Shown in pieces: positions 8,469 through 17,242 of a DNA stretch of 64,000 nucleotides. Position 1 is the stretch's first letter. Every line of letters starts with the position of its first letter. The notes beneath the pieces are model-generated. The model searched no databases, was not told where the DNA came from, and saw nothing but the letters and a program-made list of their open reading frames with translations. This stretch comes from Streptomyces uncialis (lineage in GTDB: Bacteria > Actinomycetota > Actinomycetes > Streptomycetales > Streptomycetaceae), in the NCBI RefSeq assembly GCF_036250755.1, contig NZ_CP109583.1, positions 868,001 through 932,000 on the forward strand. Reading direction: 5' to 3'. The translations under genes and the position numbers were made by a program.

Positions 8469-8911
8469 TCGCCGCGGGAACGGGCGGCGGCGGGTCGGAA
8501 GCGCCTCCCAAGAATTCAACTGCTCTGCTTCGTAGTACGGTTGGGCATCCGGGAGCCCCGGGCCGCCCAGGCCCGGACCGGGGCCGGAAACCGGTCCGTG
8601 TCGTCCGCGCGGCGATCAGGACCATCCGCCGCCACCGCGTGGTACTTTGAATGTGGCACATGTGTACGCCGCTCTCGGCGCCGTTGCCGTATCTCTCCCT
8701 ATCACCTCTTCGCCACCCCGCCCACGGGGTGCGCCACCGCTCGTCCTTCCCGGGCCGGCGGACGTCGAGGAGTGTGTGTTTCTCCGTTCTGTTCCGGTCG
8801 CGGGCCTCTTCCGCCCGCCGCGGGGGCGTGGTCGTGCCGCCCCTTGCCCCGACACCGGGTCCACCCCTTGCCAGTTCACTCACCCGCCGTCCGCGAAAGG
8901 ACCCCGTCCCC
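8469..8911 (+). other. Long non-coding leader before the Rho paralogue
   Basis: This 443-bp gap holds no convincing gene. An in-frame ATG at 8651 would add 87 residues to Rho, but that stretch is low-complexity and Arg/Ser/Pro-rich with no Rho-N homology, so I treat it as leader. Local AT-richer patches (around 8510-8540 and 8640-8660) are candidate promoter regions. An unusually long leader would fit autoregulated termination, as for other rho genes; that part is inference. Confidence 0.45.
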
Positions 8912-10087
8912 ATGACCAGCATCCTCGAACACCCCACCACGCGAGGCACCACCGTCCGGCCCGCCGAGGTCACGGTGGCCGGGGTCCTGGACCTCACCCC
9001 GCAGGGCCACGGGTTCCTGCGGCCCCCCGACCTCATGCCCACCCCCCAGGACCCGTACGTCCCGGTCACGCTCGTGCGCCGGCTCGGGCTGCGCACGGGT
9101 GACGCCGTCTCAGGAACCCTGAGCACGGGCGCCGACGCGAAGCGGGGCGTCAAGCGGACCGTCGGCCGGGTCGACCTGGTGGAGGGCCTGCCCCCCGAGC
9201 AGCTGGGCCTCCGCCCGCACTTCGGTGATCTCACCCCGCTGCACCCCCGGGAGGCGCTCCGGATGGAGGGCGGGGCGAGCGGGCTCACGATGCGCGTCAC
9301 CGATCTCGTGTCGCCCGTCGGCAAGGGACAGCGCGGGCTGATCGTCGCCCCGCCGAAGACCGGCAAGACCGTGCTCCTCCAGCAGCTCGCCGCCGCCGTC
9401 GCCCGCAACCACCCCGACTGCGTGCTCATGGTCGTCCTGCTGGACGAGCGGCCCGAGGAGGTCACCGACATGCGGCGCACGGTCCGCGGCGAGGTGCTGG
9501 CCTCCACCTTCGACCGCCCCGCGAAGGACCACATCGCCCTCGCGGAACTCGCGGTGGAGCGCGCCAAGCGGCTGGTCGAACGCGGCAAGGACGTCGTCAT
9601 GCTGCTGGACTCGCTGACCCGGCTGTGCCGCGCGCACAACAACGCGGCCTCGTCCGGCGGCCGTACGCTCAGCGGCGGGGTCGACGCACGGGCCCTGTCG
9701 GGATCGAAGCGGCTGTTCGGGGCCGCGCGCTGCGCGGAGGAGGGCGGATCGCTGACCATCCTCGCGACGGCCCTGGTCGAGACCGGTTCCCGCGCGGACG
9801 ACTACTACTTCGAGGAGCTCAAGGGCACCGGCAACATGGAGATCCGGCTCAGCCGGGAACTCGCCGACAAGCGGGTGTACCCGGCGGTGGACATCGTCGC
9901 CTCGGGCACCCGGCGGGAGGAATTCCTCGTCCCCGCACCGGATCTGGCGGTGGTCCGGGGCCTGCGGCGCGCGCTGATCGGCCAGAGCGTCCAGACCGCG
10001 TTGGAGACCCTGCTGGACCGGATGCGCAGCACCCCCTCCAACGCCGACTTCCTGCGCAAGGCGCGGGCCACCCTGCCGCCGTCCTGA
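8912..10087 (+). CDS. Short Rho-type transcription termination factor (paralogue)
   Basis: A 391-aa hexameric RNA helicase of the Rho family. It begins directly at the cold-shock RNA-binding domain ('VLDLTPQGHGFLRPPD', residues 25-40) and lacks both the Rho-N helix bundle and the long Arg/Asp/Glu-rich insertion of normal actinobacterial Rho. The motor is intact: Walker A 'APPKTGKT' (146-153), catalytic 'DERPEEVT' (178-185), Walker B 'VVMLLDS' (228-234), Q-loop 'LSGGVDARAL' (253-262), R-loop 'GSKRLFGAAR' and 'SGTRREE'. Small deviations from consensus are PPKTGKT for PPKAGKT, TRLCRAHN, and GAARC for GAARN. A GAAAGGA ribosome site precedes the ATG at 8912. It is likely a second Rho beside a full-length housekeeping copy elsewhere; its target set is unknown. 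Confidence 0.9.
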   Translation: MTSILEHPTTRGTTVRPAEVTVAGVLDLTPQGHGFLRPPDLMPTPQDPYVPVTLVRRLGLRTGDAVSGTLSTGADAKRGVKRTVGRVDLVEGLPPEQLGLRPHFGDLTPLHPREALRMEGGASGLTMRVTDLVSPVGKGQRGLIVAPPKTGKTVLLQQLAAAVARNHPDCVLMVVLLDERPEEVTDMRRTVRGEVLASTFDRPAKDHIALAELAVERAKRLVERGKDVVMLLDSLTRLCRAHNNAASSGGRTLSGGVDARALSGSKRLFGAARCAEEGGSLTILATALVETGSRADDYYFEELKGTGNMEIRLSRELADKRVYPAVDIVASGTRREEFLVPAPDLAVVRGLRRALIGQSVQTALETLLDRMRSTPSNADFLRKARATLPPS

Positions 10088-10154
10088 CACGCGGCGACGA
10101 CGGCGAAGCGCCTGGTCACCAGGGGTTGTCAGTGGTGGCGCCTAGGATCGCGCC

Positions 10155-10847
10155 ATGGATGAGAACAGGTGGGCGGGGGTCCGCGAGCGGGTGCTGGCGC
10201 TGGCTGGACACCCGGGTGCGGAGCAGGTGTTCGGCCTGCCGGACGGTGAGCCGCTGCGGGCTCCGCTGACCCGGGCACAGCTCGCGGAGCTGGAGGGCCA
10301 GATCGGTACGCGGCTGCCGGAGGAGTACCGCGGATTCCTGCTCCAGGTGGGCGCGGGCGGAGCGGGCCCCTCGTACGGCGTGTTCCCGGTGGTCCTGGAC
10401 GCGGACGGCCGCTGGGGCTGGGAGGGGGACGGCGGTGACATGACGGATCCCGCCCGGCTCGGGGAGCCGTTCGCCACGGTCCGTGCGGACGCCGCCGAGC
10501 TCGCCGCGCTCCAGGCGAGGACTCCCGAGGAGGAGGACTTCCCGGACGCCCCGGACGCCTTCGAGGCCGCGTACGACGAGTGGGACGAGCGCCATTCCGA
10601 GGTGCTGTTCTCCGGGGAGCGGACCATCGGCGCGATATGTCTGTGCCATAAGGGGTGCTGTCTGCGGCAGTGGCTCGTGGTCTCCGGTCCGGAGGCGGGC
10701 ACCGTCTGGGACGACCCCCGGGCCGACTGGGCCGACATCGAGCCCCTCACCGGCCCGGACGGCCGCTCGCTCACCTTCGCGCAGTGGTACATGAGCTGGC
10801 TGGAGGAGGCCGAGCGCACGGCGGAGCGGTACGGGGAGGCGGCCTGA
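10155..10847 (+). CDS. SMI1/KNR4 (SUKH)-family protein
   Basis: A 230-aa protein with the SUKH pattern in its first half: 'LTRAQLAELEGQIGTRLPEEYRGFLLQVGAGG' (about residues 37-68) followed by 'YGVFPV' and the acidic 'TFEAAYDEWDERHSEVLFSGERTIGAICLCHKGC'-type region (paraphrased; the family's conserved Gly/Trp positions are present). Bacterial members are often immunity proteins or sit in contact-dependent toxin loci, but no toxin gene is adjacent, so only family membership is supported. The ATG at 10155 begins a free-standing gene after a short gap from rho. Confidence 0.75.
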   Translation: MDENRWAGVRERVLALAGHPGAEQVFGLPDGEPLRAPLTRAQLAELEGQIGTRLPEEYRGFLLQVGAGGAGPSYGVFPVVLDADGRWGWEGDGGDMTDPARLGEPFATVRADAAELAALQARTPEEEDFPDAPDAFEAAYDEWDERHSEVLFSGERTIGAICLCHKGCCLRQWLVVSGPEAGTVWDDPRADWADIEPLTGPDGRSLTFAQWYMSWLEEAERTAERYGEAA

Positions 10848-10898
10848 CGGCCCCGGACGTAGCCGGTGCACGGGTCTGGCGTGGCCCGCGCGGGTGCA

Positions 10899-10910
10899 CG
10901 ATGATCATCG
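10899..10910. promoter_or_regulatory. 12-bp perfect palindrome upstream of the methyltransferase
   Basis: CGATGATCATCG is a perfect palindrome 120 bp before the TTG start at 11031, in a stretch otherwise free of structure. It could be an operator; no regulator is adjacent. Confidence 0.35.
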
Positions 10911-11030
10911 GATGCCGGGTGTCCGGGGTCGAAACCTCCGGGCCCACGCGTACCGCCCTGACGCCCGACGGGTCCGCCGCGCCGCCGTGACGCCCCGTCA
11001 GCCGTCCACCGACCATGGGAGAAGCACGCC

Positions 11031-12068
11031 TTGACCCCTTCCGTTCCGTCCTCCGCCGCGGCCCCCGCGCTCGCCGATCAGCTGGTCCAGCAGTCCTGGG
11101 GGTTCGTCACCGACCGGGCGCTCCAGACCGCCGCGGAGCTCGGGATACCCGATCTCGTCGCCCGGGGTCCGGTTCCCCTGGCGGCGCTCGCCGAGGCGAC
11201 CGGTTCGCTGCCCGATGCCCTGGGCCGGCTGCTGCGACCGCTCGTCGCCACCGGGGTGTTCACCCTGGACGGCACCGGTGGTTACGGTCCCACCGGGACC
11301 AGCGTCCTGCTGGAGTCGGCGCATCCGCAGACCCTGCGCCCATGGTTCAGGCTGATGTACCGGGTGACGTTCCGGATGTTCGACGATCCGCTGTTCACGC
11401 TGCGGACGGGACGGCCCGCGTTCGAGGAGCGGTTCGGCAACACCTACTTCGGCCATATGGCCGAGCACCCCGACGACAACGACGTGTTCCACGCCGCCAT
11501 GGCGTCCTTCACCCGCCGGACCGCCCGCGCGGTCGCCTCGGCGTACGACTTCTCGGACGCCGGGTCCCTGGCCGACATCGGCGGCGGGCTGGGGACCCTG
11601 ATCTCCGAGATCCTCTCCTCCGCCCCGGCGGCGACCGGAACGGTCTTCGATCTTCCGCACATGGCGGAAGCGGCCCGTGGCGCGCTGGACGCGGCAGGGG
11701 TGGGCGAGCGGGCCACGGTGGTGTCCGGGGACTTCTTCGCCGCTGTCCCCCGGGCCGACACGCTGCTGCTGTCCTGGATCCTGCACGACTGGGACGACGA
11801 GAAGTCGCTGGAGATCCTGCGCGCCTGCCGCAAGGCCCAGGAGAGCGGACAGGGCCGCCTGCTGATCGTGGAGGCGGTGCTGCCCGAACTGCCGGGCCCC
11901 GGGCAGACGACGGCCCTGGATCTGGTGATGCTCTTCGGCCTGGGCGGACGGGAACGCACCGAAACCGAGTACGCCGCGCTGCTGGACACCGCGGGCTACG
12001 AGCACATCCGTACGCTGCCGCTCGAAGCACCCGGGATGCATGTCATCGAGGCCCGCACCCGCGGCTGA
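11031..12068 (+). CDS. SAM-dependent O-methyltransferase (methyltransferase_2 family)
   Basis: A 345-aa small-molecule methyltransferase. An N-terminal dimerisation winged helix (residues about 10-95, 'LVQQSWGFVTDRALQTAAELGIPDLVA' type) precedes a Rossmann domain with SAM motif I 'LADIGGGLGTLISEIL' (about 180-195), 'TVFDLPHM' and the family's 'LLLSWILHDWDDEKSLEILR' (about 243-262), which places the catalytic His. This architecture is shared by antibiotic O-methyltransferases and hydroxyindole O-methyltransferase. It starts with TTG, 7 nt after GGGAGAAG. There is no biosynthetic cluster around it, so the substrate is unknown. Confidence 0.85.
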   Translation: MTPSVPSSAAAPALADQLVQQSWGFVTDRALQTAAELGIPDLVARGPVPLAALAEATGSLPDALGRLLRPLVATGVFTLDGTGGYGPTGTSVLLESAHPQTLRPWFRLMYRVTFRMFDDPLFTLRTGRPAFEERFGNTYFGHMAEHPDDNDVFHAAMASFTRRTARAVASAYDFSDAGSLADIGGGLGTLISEILSSAPAATGTVFDLPHMAEAARGALDAAGVGERATVVSGDFFAAVPRADTLLLSWILHDWDDEKSLEILRACRKAQESGQGRLLIVEAVLPELPGPGQTTALDLVMLFGLGGRERTETEYAALLDTAGYEHIRTLPLEAPGMHVIEARTRG

Positions 12069-12262
12069 GCCCCCCGTCCCCGGCGTTCCGGCTGTGCTGC
12101 TGGGTCCGGTGTTTCCGGCGGGGCGGCTGGGTCCGCCGGGGCGGCCGGGGACGGGTGCGGCCCACCTCGCGGACACCGACTGCCGGTGCCCGCGCCGGTG
12201 CGGCGGGCCCGGGTGCGGGTGATGCTGGTGGGGCGGGGGCAGCCGTGCGCGAAGGAGGCTCC

Positions 12263-13087
12263 ATGCCCGACGACGAGCCCGGCGAACGTGACGGCGAGCC
12301 CGGTACGCGCCACGACCACGGCTCGAAGCGCGACAGCGGCACCGAGCACGGCGGCGGCACCGAGCAGGGCGGCGTACCCGGCGGGGAACTGCGCGCGTAC
12401 CACGCCAAGCGCCGTTTCGACCGGACCGGGGAGCCCCGGGGCCTGCCCGCGTCCACCGAGGACGCGGCCGTACCGGCGGACGGCGAGGCGGCGGAGCCCG
12501 GCGCCGGACACCGGTTCGTCGTACAGATCCATGCCGCGAGCACCACGCACTTCGACTTCCGGCTGGAGGTCGACGGTGTCCTCAAGTCCTGGTCGGTGCC
12601 CCGGGGGCCGTCCACCGACCCCGGGGACAAACGGCTGGCGGTGCCCACCGAGGACCACCCGCTGGAGTACCGCGCGTTCGAGGGAGTGATCCCGCCCGGC
12701 GAGTACGGCGGCGGCACTGTCATCGTCTGGGACCACGGCACCTACCGGCCGACCAGCCATGACCGGCGCCACCGGCCGGTCCCCTTCGCCCGGTCCCTGG
12801 AGCTGGGGCACGCGACGTTCTGGCTCGACGGGACGAAGCTGCGCGGCGGCTACGCGCTGACCCGGTTCCGGGACGGCGAGGGCGGATCGGGGCGGGCCGC
12901 CTGGCTGCTGGTGAAGTCCCGGGACGAGCGGGCGCGCCGGGACGGCCATGGCACCCCCGACCCCCGCCGGGCCCGGTCCGCGCGCAGCGGCCGGACGCTG
13001 CGGCAGGTCGCGGAACGTCCCGAGGCCGTCTGGGAGAGCGACCGGGGCGGGCGGCGGGCCGGGCGGCCGGGGAGCGCGCGGGGATGA
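12263..13087 (+). CDS. LigD-type 3'-phosphoesterase (DNA repair end-processing)
   Basis: A 274-aa stand-alone version of the LigD 3'-phosphoesterase domain. Every active-site residue of the Pseudomonas aeruginosa LigD enzyme is present at constant offset: H90, H96, D98, R100, H132 and Y136 (equivalents of H42, H48, D50, R52, H84, Y88). The first ~80 residues and the Arg-rich last ~50 are low-complexity. The enzyme should trim 3'-phosphate or ribonucleotide ends before ligation in non-homologous end joining. The ATG at 12263 has GAAGGAGG upstream. It overlaps the ligase gene by 4 nt (ATGA), so the two are co-translated, in effect a split LigD without the polymerase domain. Confidence 0.9.
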   Translation: MPDDEPGERDGEPGTRHDHGSKRDSGTEHGGGTEQGGVPGGELRAYHAKRRFDRTGEPRGLPASTEDAAVPADGEAAEPGAGHRFVVQIHAASTTHFDFRLEVDGVLKSWSVPRGPSTDPGDKRLAVPTEDHPLEYRAFEGVIPPGEYGGGTVIVWDHGTYRPTSHDRRHRPVPFARSLELGHATFWLDGTKLRGGYALTRFRDGEGGSGRAAWLLVKSRDERARRDGHGTPDPRRARSARSGRTLRQVAERPEAVWESDRGGRRAGRPGSARG

Positions 13088-14100
13088 GCGGGCTGCTCGG
13101 TTCGCTGCCGCCGGAGCAGGTGCGGCTGCTGTCCGTGGCGCGCCCCGGCCGGGAACTCGCCGCGCGTCCCATGACCGCGACGCTCAGCGACCGCCGGGAG
13201 TTCTCCGCGCGCTGGATCTTCGAACGGAAGCTGGACGGCGTGCGGATGCTCGCCGTCCGGGAGGCCGGCACGGTCACTCTTGTCTCCCGCAGCGGGCGCC
13301 GGGTCGACGGCAGTTACCCGGAGATCGCCGCCGCGCTGGCCGCGCAGGAGCGCGCCGATTTCACGGTCGACGGGGAGATCGTGGCGTTCACGCACGGCCG
13401 GACGGACTTCGGGCTGCTCCAGCGGCGGATGGGGCTGACCCGGGCCGCGGAGGTGGCGGCGAGCGGGGTGGCGGTGACGTACTGCGTGTTCGACGTGCTG
13501 CGGCTCGACGGGGCCGACACCACCGGGCTGCCGCTGCGGACCAGGAAGTCGCTGCTGCGCCGGGCGCTGACGTACCGGACGCCCCTGCGGTTCACCCCGC
13601 ACCGCAACGCGGGCGGCACCGATCTGCTGGCGCAGGCGTGTGCCCGGGGCTGGGAGGGCCTGATCGCCAAGCGGGCCGACAGCCGGTACCAGCCGCGCCG
13701 GTCCCCGGACTGGCTGAAGCTGAAGTGCTCGCGCGGCCAGGAGTTCGTGATCGGCGGGTTCACCGAGCCCGCCGGGGGCCGGACCGGGTTCGGCGCGTTG
13801 CTGCTGGGCCACTACGCGGACGGGGTGCTGCGGTACGCGGGCAAGGTCGGCACCGGCTTCCCGTCCCGGACGCTGACCGTGCTGCGGACCCGGCTCGACG
13901 GACTGCGCCGCCCGGACTCCCCCTTCGGCGACCGGGTCACGGAACGGCACCCCCGGTGGGTGGAGCCGAGCCTGGTGGCGCAGGTGGAGTTCGCGGAGTG
14001 GACCCGGGACGGGATGCTGCGGCATCCCCGCTTCACCGGACTGCGGGACGACAAACGCCCGCGGGACGTGGTCCGGGAGGAGGCCGGTCCGCCACCGTGA
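13084..14100 (+). CDS. ATP-dependent DNA ligase (LigD ligase-domain type)
   Basis: A 338-aa ATP-dependent ligase. The nucleotidyl-transfer motif 'ERKLDGVR' places the adenylated Lys at residue 49. Motif III is 'YCVFDVLRLDG', motif IV 'GWEGLIAKRADSRY' and motif V 'WLKLKCSRGQEFVIGGF', followed by the OB-fold domain to the C-terminus. It matches the ligase half of LigD. It is translationally coupled to the phosphoesterase, so the pair should repair DNA double-strand or nicked ends together. No ku gene is present in the window. Confidence 0.9.
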   Translation: MSGLLGSLPPEQVRLLSVARPGRELAARPMTATLSDRREFSARWIFERKLDGVRMLAVREAGTVTLVSRSGRRVDGSYPEIAAALAAQERADFTVDGEIVAFTHGRTDFGLLQRRMGLTRAAEVAASGVAVTYCVFDVLRLDGADTTGLPLRTRKSLLRRALTYRTPLRFTPHRNAGGTDLLAQACARGWEGLIAKRADSRYQPRRSPDWLKLKCSRGQEFVIGGFTEPAGGRTGFGALLLGHYADGVLRYAGKVGTGFPSRTLTVLRTRLDGLRRPDSPFGDRVTERHPRWVEPSLVAQVEFAEWTRDGMLRHPRFTGLRDDKRPRDVVREEAGPPP

Positions 14101-14473
14101 GGAGCCCGGGGGGCGGGCCCGGTCACACGGGACGCGGCATGCCGGATGCGGCGAGGGACTGCCTGGTGGTTACGCCCTGGTGGTTACGCCACGGTCGGTC
14201 GCTCTCCGTGGCGGGTCGCACTCTCCGCGGTGCACGAGCCGCCCCGGGGCCGGGGAGCACGGCGTCCGAGAGGCCCACGCACCCCTCACATCAGAACGAA
14301 TCATCTGAGAAGCGTATGAAATATCCCGAACCATCCCCTCGCCGCTGTCCTCCGGACGCCTGATGACGGACCATGGAGGTACCGGCCGAACCGGCCGTGC
14401 GTGGTGGCGGCTGTGCCGCCCTGCGTACGGGGACGGCCGGAAGCGGCACCCTGACCACCGGGGAGGTGGGCCC
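14101..14473. other. Intergenic region before htpX, with a tandem 14-bp repeat
   Basis: This 373-bp gap has no supported gene. CTGGTGGTTACGCC is repeated exactly in tandem at 14163-14176 and 14177-14190. An AT-richer patch around 14288-14335 (including GTATGAAATATC) is the most promoter-like part for the downstream htpX operon. Confidence 0.5.
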
Positions 14474-15391
14474 ATGCGAAGCCGTTTCGAGCCCGACCGG
14501 CGCCTGACCGCGCGTATGGCGCTCACGATGTTCCTGCTCGGCCTGTTGTACGTGGTCTTCGTGGGCGTACTGATCTTCCTGCTGAAGTCCTGGGTGCTGG
14601 TCGTGGTGATCGCCGCCGCGGCGCTGTGGGCGCAGTACTGGTTCTCGGACCGTATCGCCCTGTACGCGATGCGCGGCCGGATCGTCACCGCCGAGGAGGA
14701 ACCGCGGCTGCACGGTGTGGTGGACCGCTTGTGCGCCACGGCGGACATGCCGAAGCCGGAGGTGGCGGTGTCCGCGCTGGATCTGCCGAACGCGTTCGCC
14801 ACGGGCCGCAACGCCGACCACGCGGTGGTCTGCGTGACCCGGGGGCTGATGCGGCGGCTGGAGCCGGACGAGCTGGAAGGCGTCCTCGCGCACGAGCTGT
14901 CGCATGTCGCGCACCGGGACGTCGCCGTGATCACCGTCGCGTCGTTCCTCGGGGTCCTCGCCGGGCTGGCCGTGCGCTTCGCGTTCTATTCGGGGGCGTT
15001 CGGCGGGCGGCGCGACCAGAACGCGTTCGTCGTGCTGATGAGCGTGGTCGCGGTCTCGGCCGCGGTCTACGCGATCAGCTTCGTACTGATCAGGGCTCTG
15101 TCGCGGTACCGGGAGCTGGCCGCCGACCGGGCCGCCGCGCTGCTCACCGGCCGTCCCTCGGCGCTGGCGTCCGCGCTGACGAAGCTCACCGGGGACATCG
15201 CGCGCATCCCCACCTCGGATCTGCGGACCGCGCAGGCGTTCAGCGCGTTCTACTTCGCACCGGCCATCAGCGGCGAGACGAACCGCAGTCTGTCCCGGCT
15301 GCTGTCGACGCATCCTCCGCTGGAGAAGAGGCTGGAGCAGCTGGCCGCGATCAGCGCGCAGCTCGGCCCGACGGCCGGACAGCGGGGCTGA
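14474..15391 (+). CDS. htpX: HtpX-family membrane zinc metalloprotease
   Basis: A 305-aa M48B peptidase. Two N-terminal membrane helices (about 17-37 and 40-56) precede the zinc motif HELSH at residues 140-144 and the third ligand Glu214 in 'RYRELAADRA'; two more hydrophobic segments lie between (about 152-172 and 184-206). HtpX degrades misfolded membrane proteins at the cytoplasmic membrane. The ATG at 14474 follows GGAGGTG, and an upstream extension of 37 residues without family similarity was rejected. The PspAB gene starts 5 nt after its stop, a pairing typical of actinobacteria and suggestive of an envelope-stress role. Confidence 0.93.
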   Translation: MRSRFEPDRRLTARMALTMFLLGLLYVVFVGVLIFLLKSWVLVVVIAAAALWAQYWFSDRIALYAMRGRIVTAEEEPRLHGVVDRLCATADMPKPEVAVSALDLPNAFATGRNADHAVVCVTRGLMRRLEPDELEGVLAHELSHVAHRDVAVITVASFLGVLAGLAVRFAFYSGAFGGRRDQNAFVVLMSVVAVSAAVYAISFVLIRALSRYRELAADRAAALLTGRPSALASALTKLTGDIARIPTSDLRTAQAFSAFYFAPAISGETNRSLSRLLSTHPPLEKRLEQLAAISAQLGPTAGQRG

Positions 15392-15396
15392 CGGCC

Positions 15397-15975
15397 ATGG
15401 GGTTCCTGGACACCCTCCTCGGCCGGACCCGGCCGGTGCCGCCCGATCTGGACCGGCTGTTCGGACTGCCCTCGGCGGCGGTGACGCTGGAGGCGGCGGC
15501 CGGGTTCACCGCGACCGGGGTGGGATCGGTGTGCTTCTCCAGCGTGGAGGGCGCCGAGTTCTCCCGTATCCAGGACGAGGTCCGTGAGCTGCTGGCCGCC
15601 GACGAGCAGCGCACGGGTCCGCCGGTCGGGTCGGAGCGTGACGCGTTCGGGTACTCCTGGCTGGTGTCCCACCGGGACGCGGACGATCTGCCCGCCCTGG
15701 TGGGTGATCTGCACGCCGTGAACTCGGCGCTGGAGGAGAGCGGCTTCGGCCCGCAGCTGCTGTGTTCGCTGGTCGGTTTCCGGGACCCCGAAGGGCGCCG
15801 TCTCGGGCTGGTCTATCTGTACAAGCGCGGCACCTTCTACCCGTTCGCCCCGGTCGCGGCGGACCGTCGTGACAACGCCCTGGAGCTCCAGGTGCGGGGG
15901 GTGCTCACGGACGATCTGCGGATCGAGCCGGATCTCTCGCGCTGGTTCGCCCTCTGGGGCGCCCCGGGGCTCTGA
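15397..15975 (+). CDS. PspA-associated protein PspAB-like
   Basis: A 192-aa soluble protein starting 'MGFLDTLLGRTRPVPPDLDRLFGLPSAAVTLEAAAGF', the characteristic opening of PspAB proteins (motif paraphrased to its MGFxDxLLGR...P...DxLFxLPSAAxTLE pattern). The middle holds 'GFGPQLLCSLVGF' and 'LGLVYLYKRGTFYPFAP', also family-typical. It follows htpX by 5 nt and must be co-transcribed with it. The molecular role is unproven; the association with PspA-type and HtpX membrane-stress systems is from gene neighbourhood in actinobacteria. Confidence 0.85.
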   Translation: MGFLDTLLGRTRPVPPDLDRLFGLPSAAVTLEAAAGFTATGVGSVCFSSVEGAEFSRIQDEVRELLAADEQRTGPPVGSERDAFGYSWLVSHRDADDLPALVGDLHAVNSALEESGFGPQLLCSLVGFRDPEGRRLGLVYLYKRGTFYPFAPVAADRRDNALELQVRGVLTDDLRIEPDLSRWFALWGAPGL

Positions 15976-16076
15976 CCCTCGGCCGCGTGTACCGCACCCG
16001 AGGTCCGCCGTGCGCGGCCGTGCCACGGGGGTGAAGCTGGAGTACGGGGCCGGGACCCGGGCGGGTGGAGGTGGCG

Positions 16077-17114
16077 ATGGAGCCGGTGGCGGCGCTGGAA
16101 CGGATCGCGTTCCTGCTGGAACGGTCGCTCGCACCGCCGTACCGGGTGCGTGCCTTCCGTACGGCGGCCTCGGTGGTGGCGGGAATGCCGCCGGAGGAGG
16201 TCGGGAGGCGGGCGGCGGCGGGCTCGCTGGAGAAGGTCAAGGGCATCGGTCCCAAGACCGCGAAGGTGGTCCACGAGGCGCTGGAGGGGCGGGTGCCGGA
16301 GTATCTGGCGACGGTGGAACGTGAGGCCGGGGGTCCGCTCACCGAGGGCGGGCAGGAGCTGCGGCGGCTGCTGCGCGGGGATTGTCACACGCATTCCGAC
16401 TGGTCGGACGGCGGCAGCCCGGTCGAGGAGATGGCCCGTACGGCCGCCCGGCTCGGGCACGAGTGGACGGTACTGACGGATCACTCGCCCCGGCTGAAGG
16501 TGGCCCGGGGACTGTCGGCCGAGCGGCTGGCGGAACAGCTCGCCCTGGTCGACGCGCTCGCCCCCGGGCTGACGCCGTTCCGGCTGCTCAAGGGCATCGA
16601 GTGCGACATCCTCGACGACGGCTCGCTCGACCAGGAGCCGGAGCTGCTGGACCGGCTCGATCTGGTCGTGGTGTCGGTGCACTCGAAACTGCGGATGGAC
16701 GCGGGCGCGATGACCCGCCGGATGGTCGCGGCGGTGCGTGATCCCCGTTCCGATGTCCTCGGGCACTGCACCGGCAGGCTGCGGGGCGATCCGGGGCGGC
16801 CCGAGTCCTCGTTCGACGCGGACGAGGTGTTCGCGGCCTGTGCGGAGACCGGGACGGCCGTCGAGATCAACTGCCGTCCCGAGCGCCTCGACCCGCCGCT
16901 GCGGCTGCTGCGGCGGGCGGTCGACGCCGGGGTGCTGTTCGCCCTCGACACCGACGCCCACGCGCCGGGCCAGCTCGACTGGCAGCCGTACGGCTGTGCC
17001 CGCGCCGAGGAGTGCGGGGTGCCGCCGGAGCGGATCGTCACCACCTGGTCGGCCGAGGAACTGGTGGCCTGGACCGCGACCCGCCGCACCCCCGTGCGCG
17101 CGGGCGCGGGCTGA
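16077..17114 (+). CDS. PHP-domain phosphoesterase with N-terminal helix-hairpin-helix (PolX-like, no polymerase)
   Basis: A 345-aa protein. The N-terminal ~95 residues resemble the Pol-beta 8-kDa/helix-hairpin-helix region, with 'LEKVKGIGPKTAKVVHEALEG' (51-71) as the DNA-binding hairpin. The PHP metal-dependent phosphoesterase domain follows: 'GDCHTHSDWSDGG' (H104, H106), 'VLTDHS', 'GIECDI', 'VVVSVHS', 'VLGHCTGR' and 'ALDTDAH', giving the full set of PHP metal ligands. It looks like the exonuclease/phosphoesterase half of PolX. The ATG at 16077 is preferred to the GTG at 16065 because GGAGGTG lies just before it. It is possibly a DNA-repair nuclease, in keeping with the ligase genes 2 kb upstream. 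Confidence 0.85.
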   Translation: MEPVAALERIAFLLERSLAPPYRVRAFRTAASVVAGMPPEEVGRRAAAGSLEKVKGIGPKTAKVVHEALEGRVPEYLATVEREAGGPLTEGGQELRRLLRGDCHTHSDWSDGGSPVEEMARTAARLGHEWTVLTDHSPRLKVARGLSAERLAEQLALVDALAPGLTPFRLLKGIECDILDDGSLDQEPELLDRLDLVVVSVHSKLRMDAGAMTRRMVAAVRDPRSDVLGHCTGRLRGDPGRPESSFDADEVFAACAETGTAVEINCRPERLDPPLRLLRRAVDAGVLFALDTDAHAPGQLDWQPYGCARAEECGVPPERIVTTWSAEELVAWTATRRTPVRAGAG

Positions 17115-17242
17115 GGACGGGCCGGGGCCGGGTGGCGCATCGTCCGGTACGGGTCGGGAATACGCGGGAAAGGACCGGAGCTGACCGGGAAGCACCGGAT
17201 CGTCCCGTGGCGGGCCCGGACGGTACGGACGAGCAGAGCGAA

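Noticed and set aside
10111..10123. CCTGGTCACCAGG palindrome after rho as a terminator
   Set aside because: Stem of only five pairs, no T-run; too weak to call.
11015..12262. N-terminal extension of the phosphoesterase to 690 aa
   Set aside because: It is the wrong frame of the methyltransferase gene; a strong ribosome site marks the ATG at 12263.
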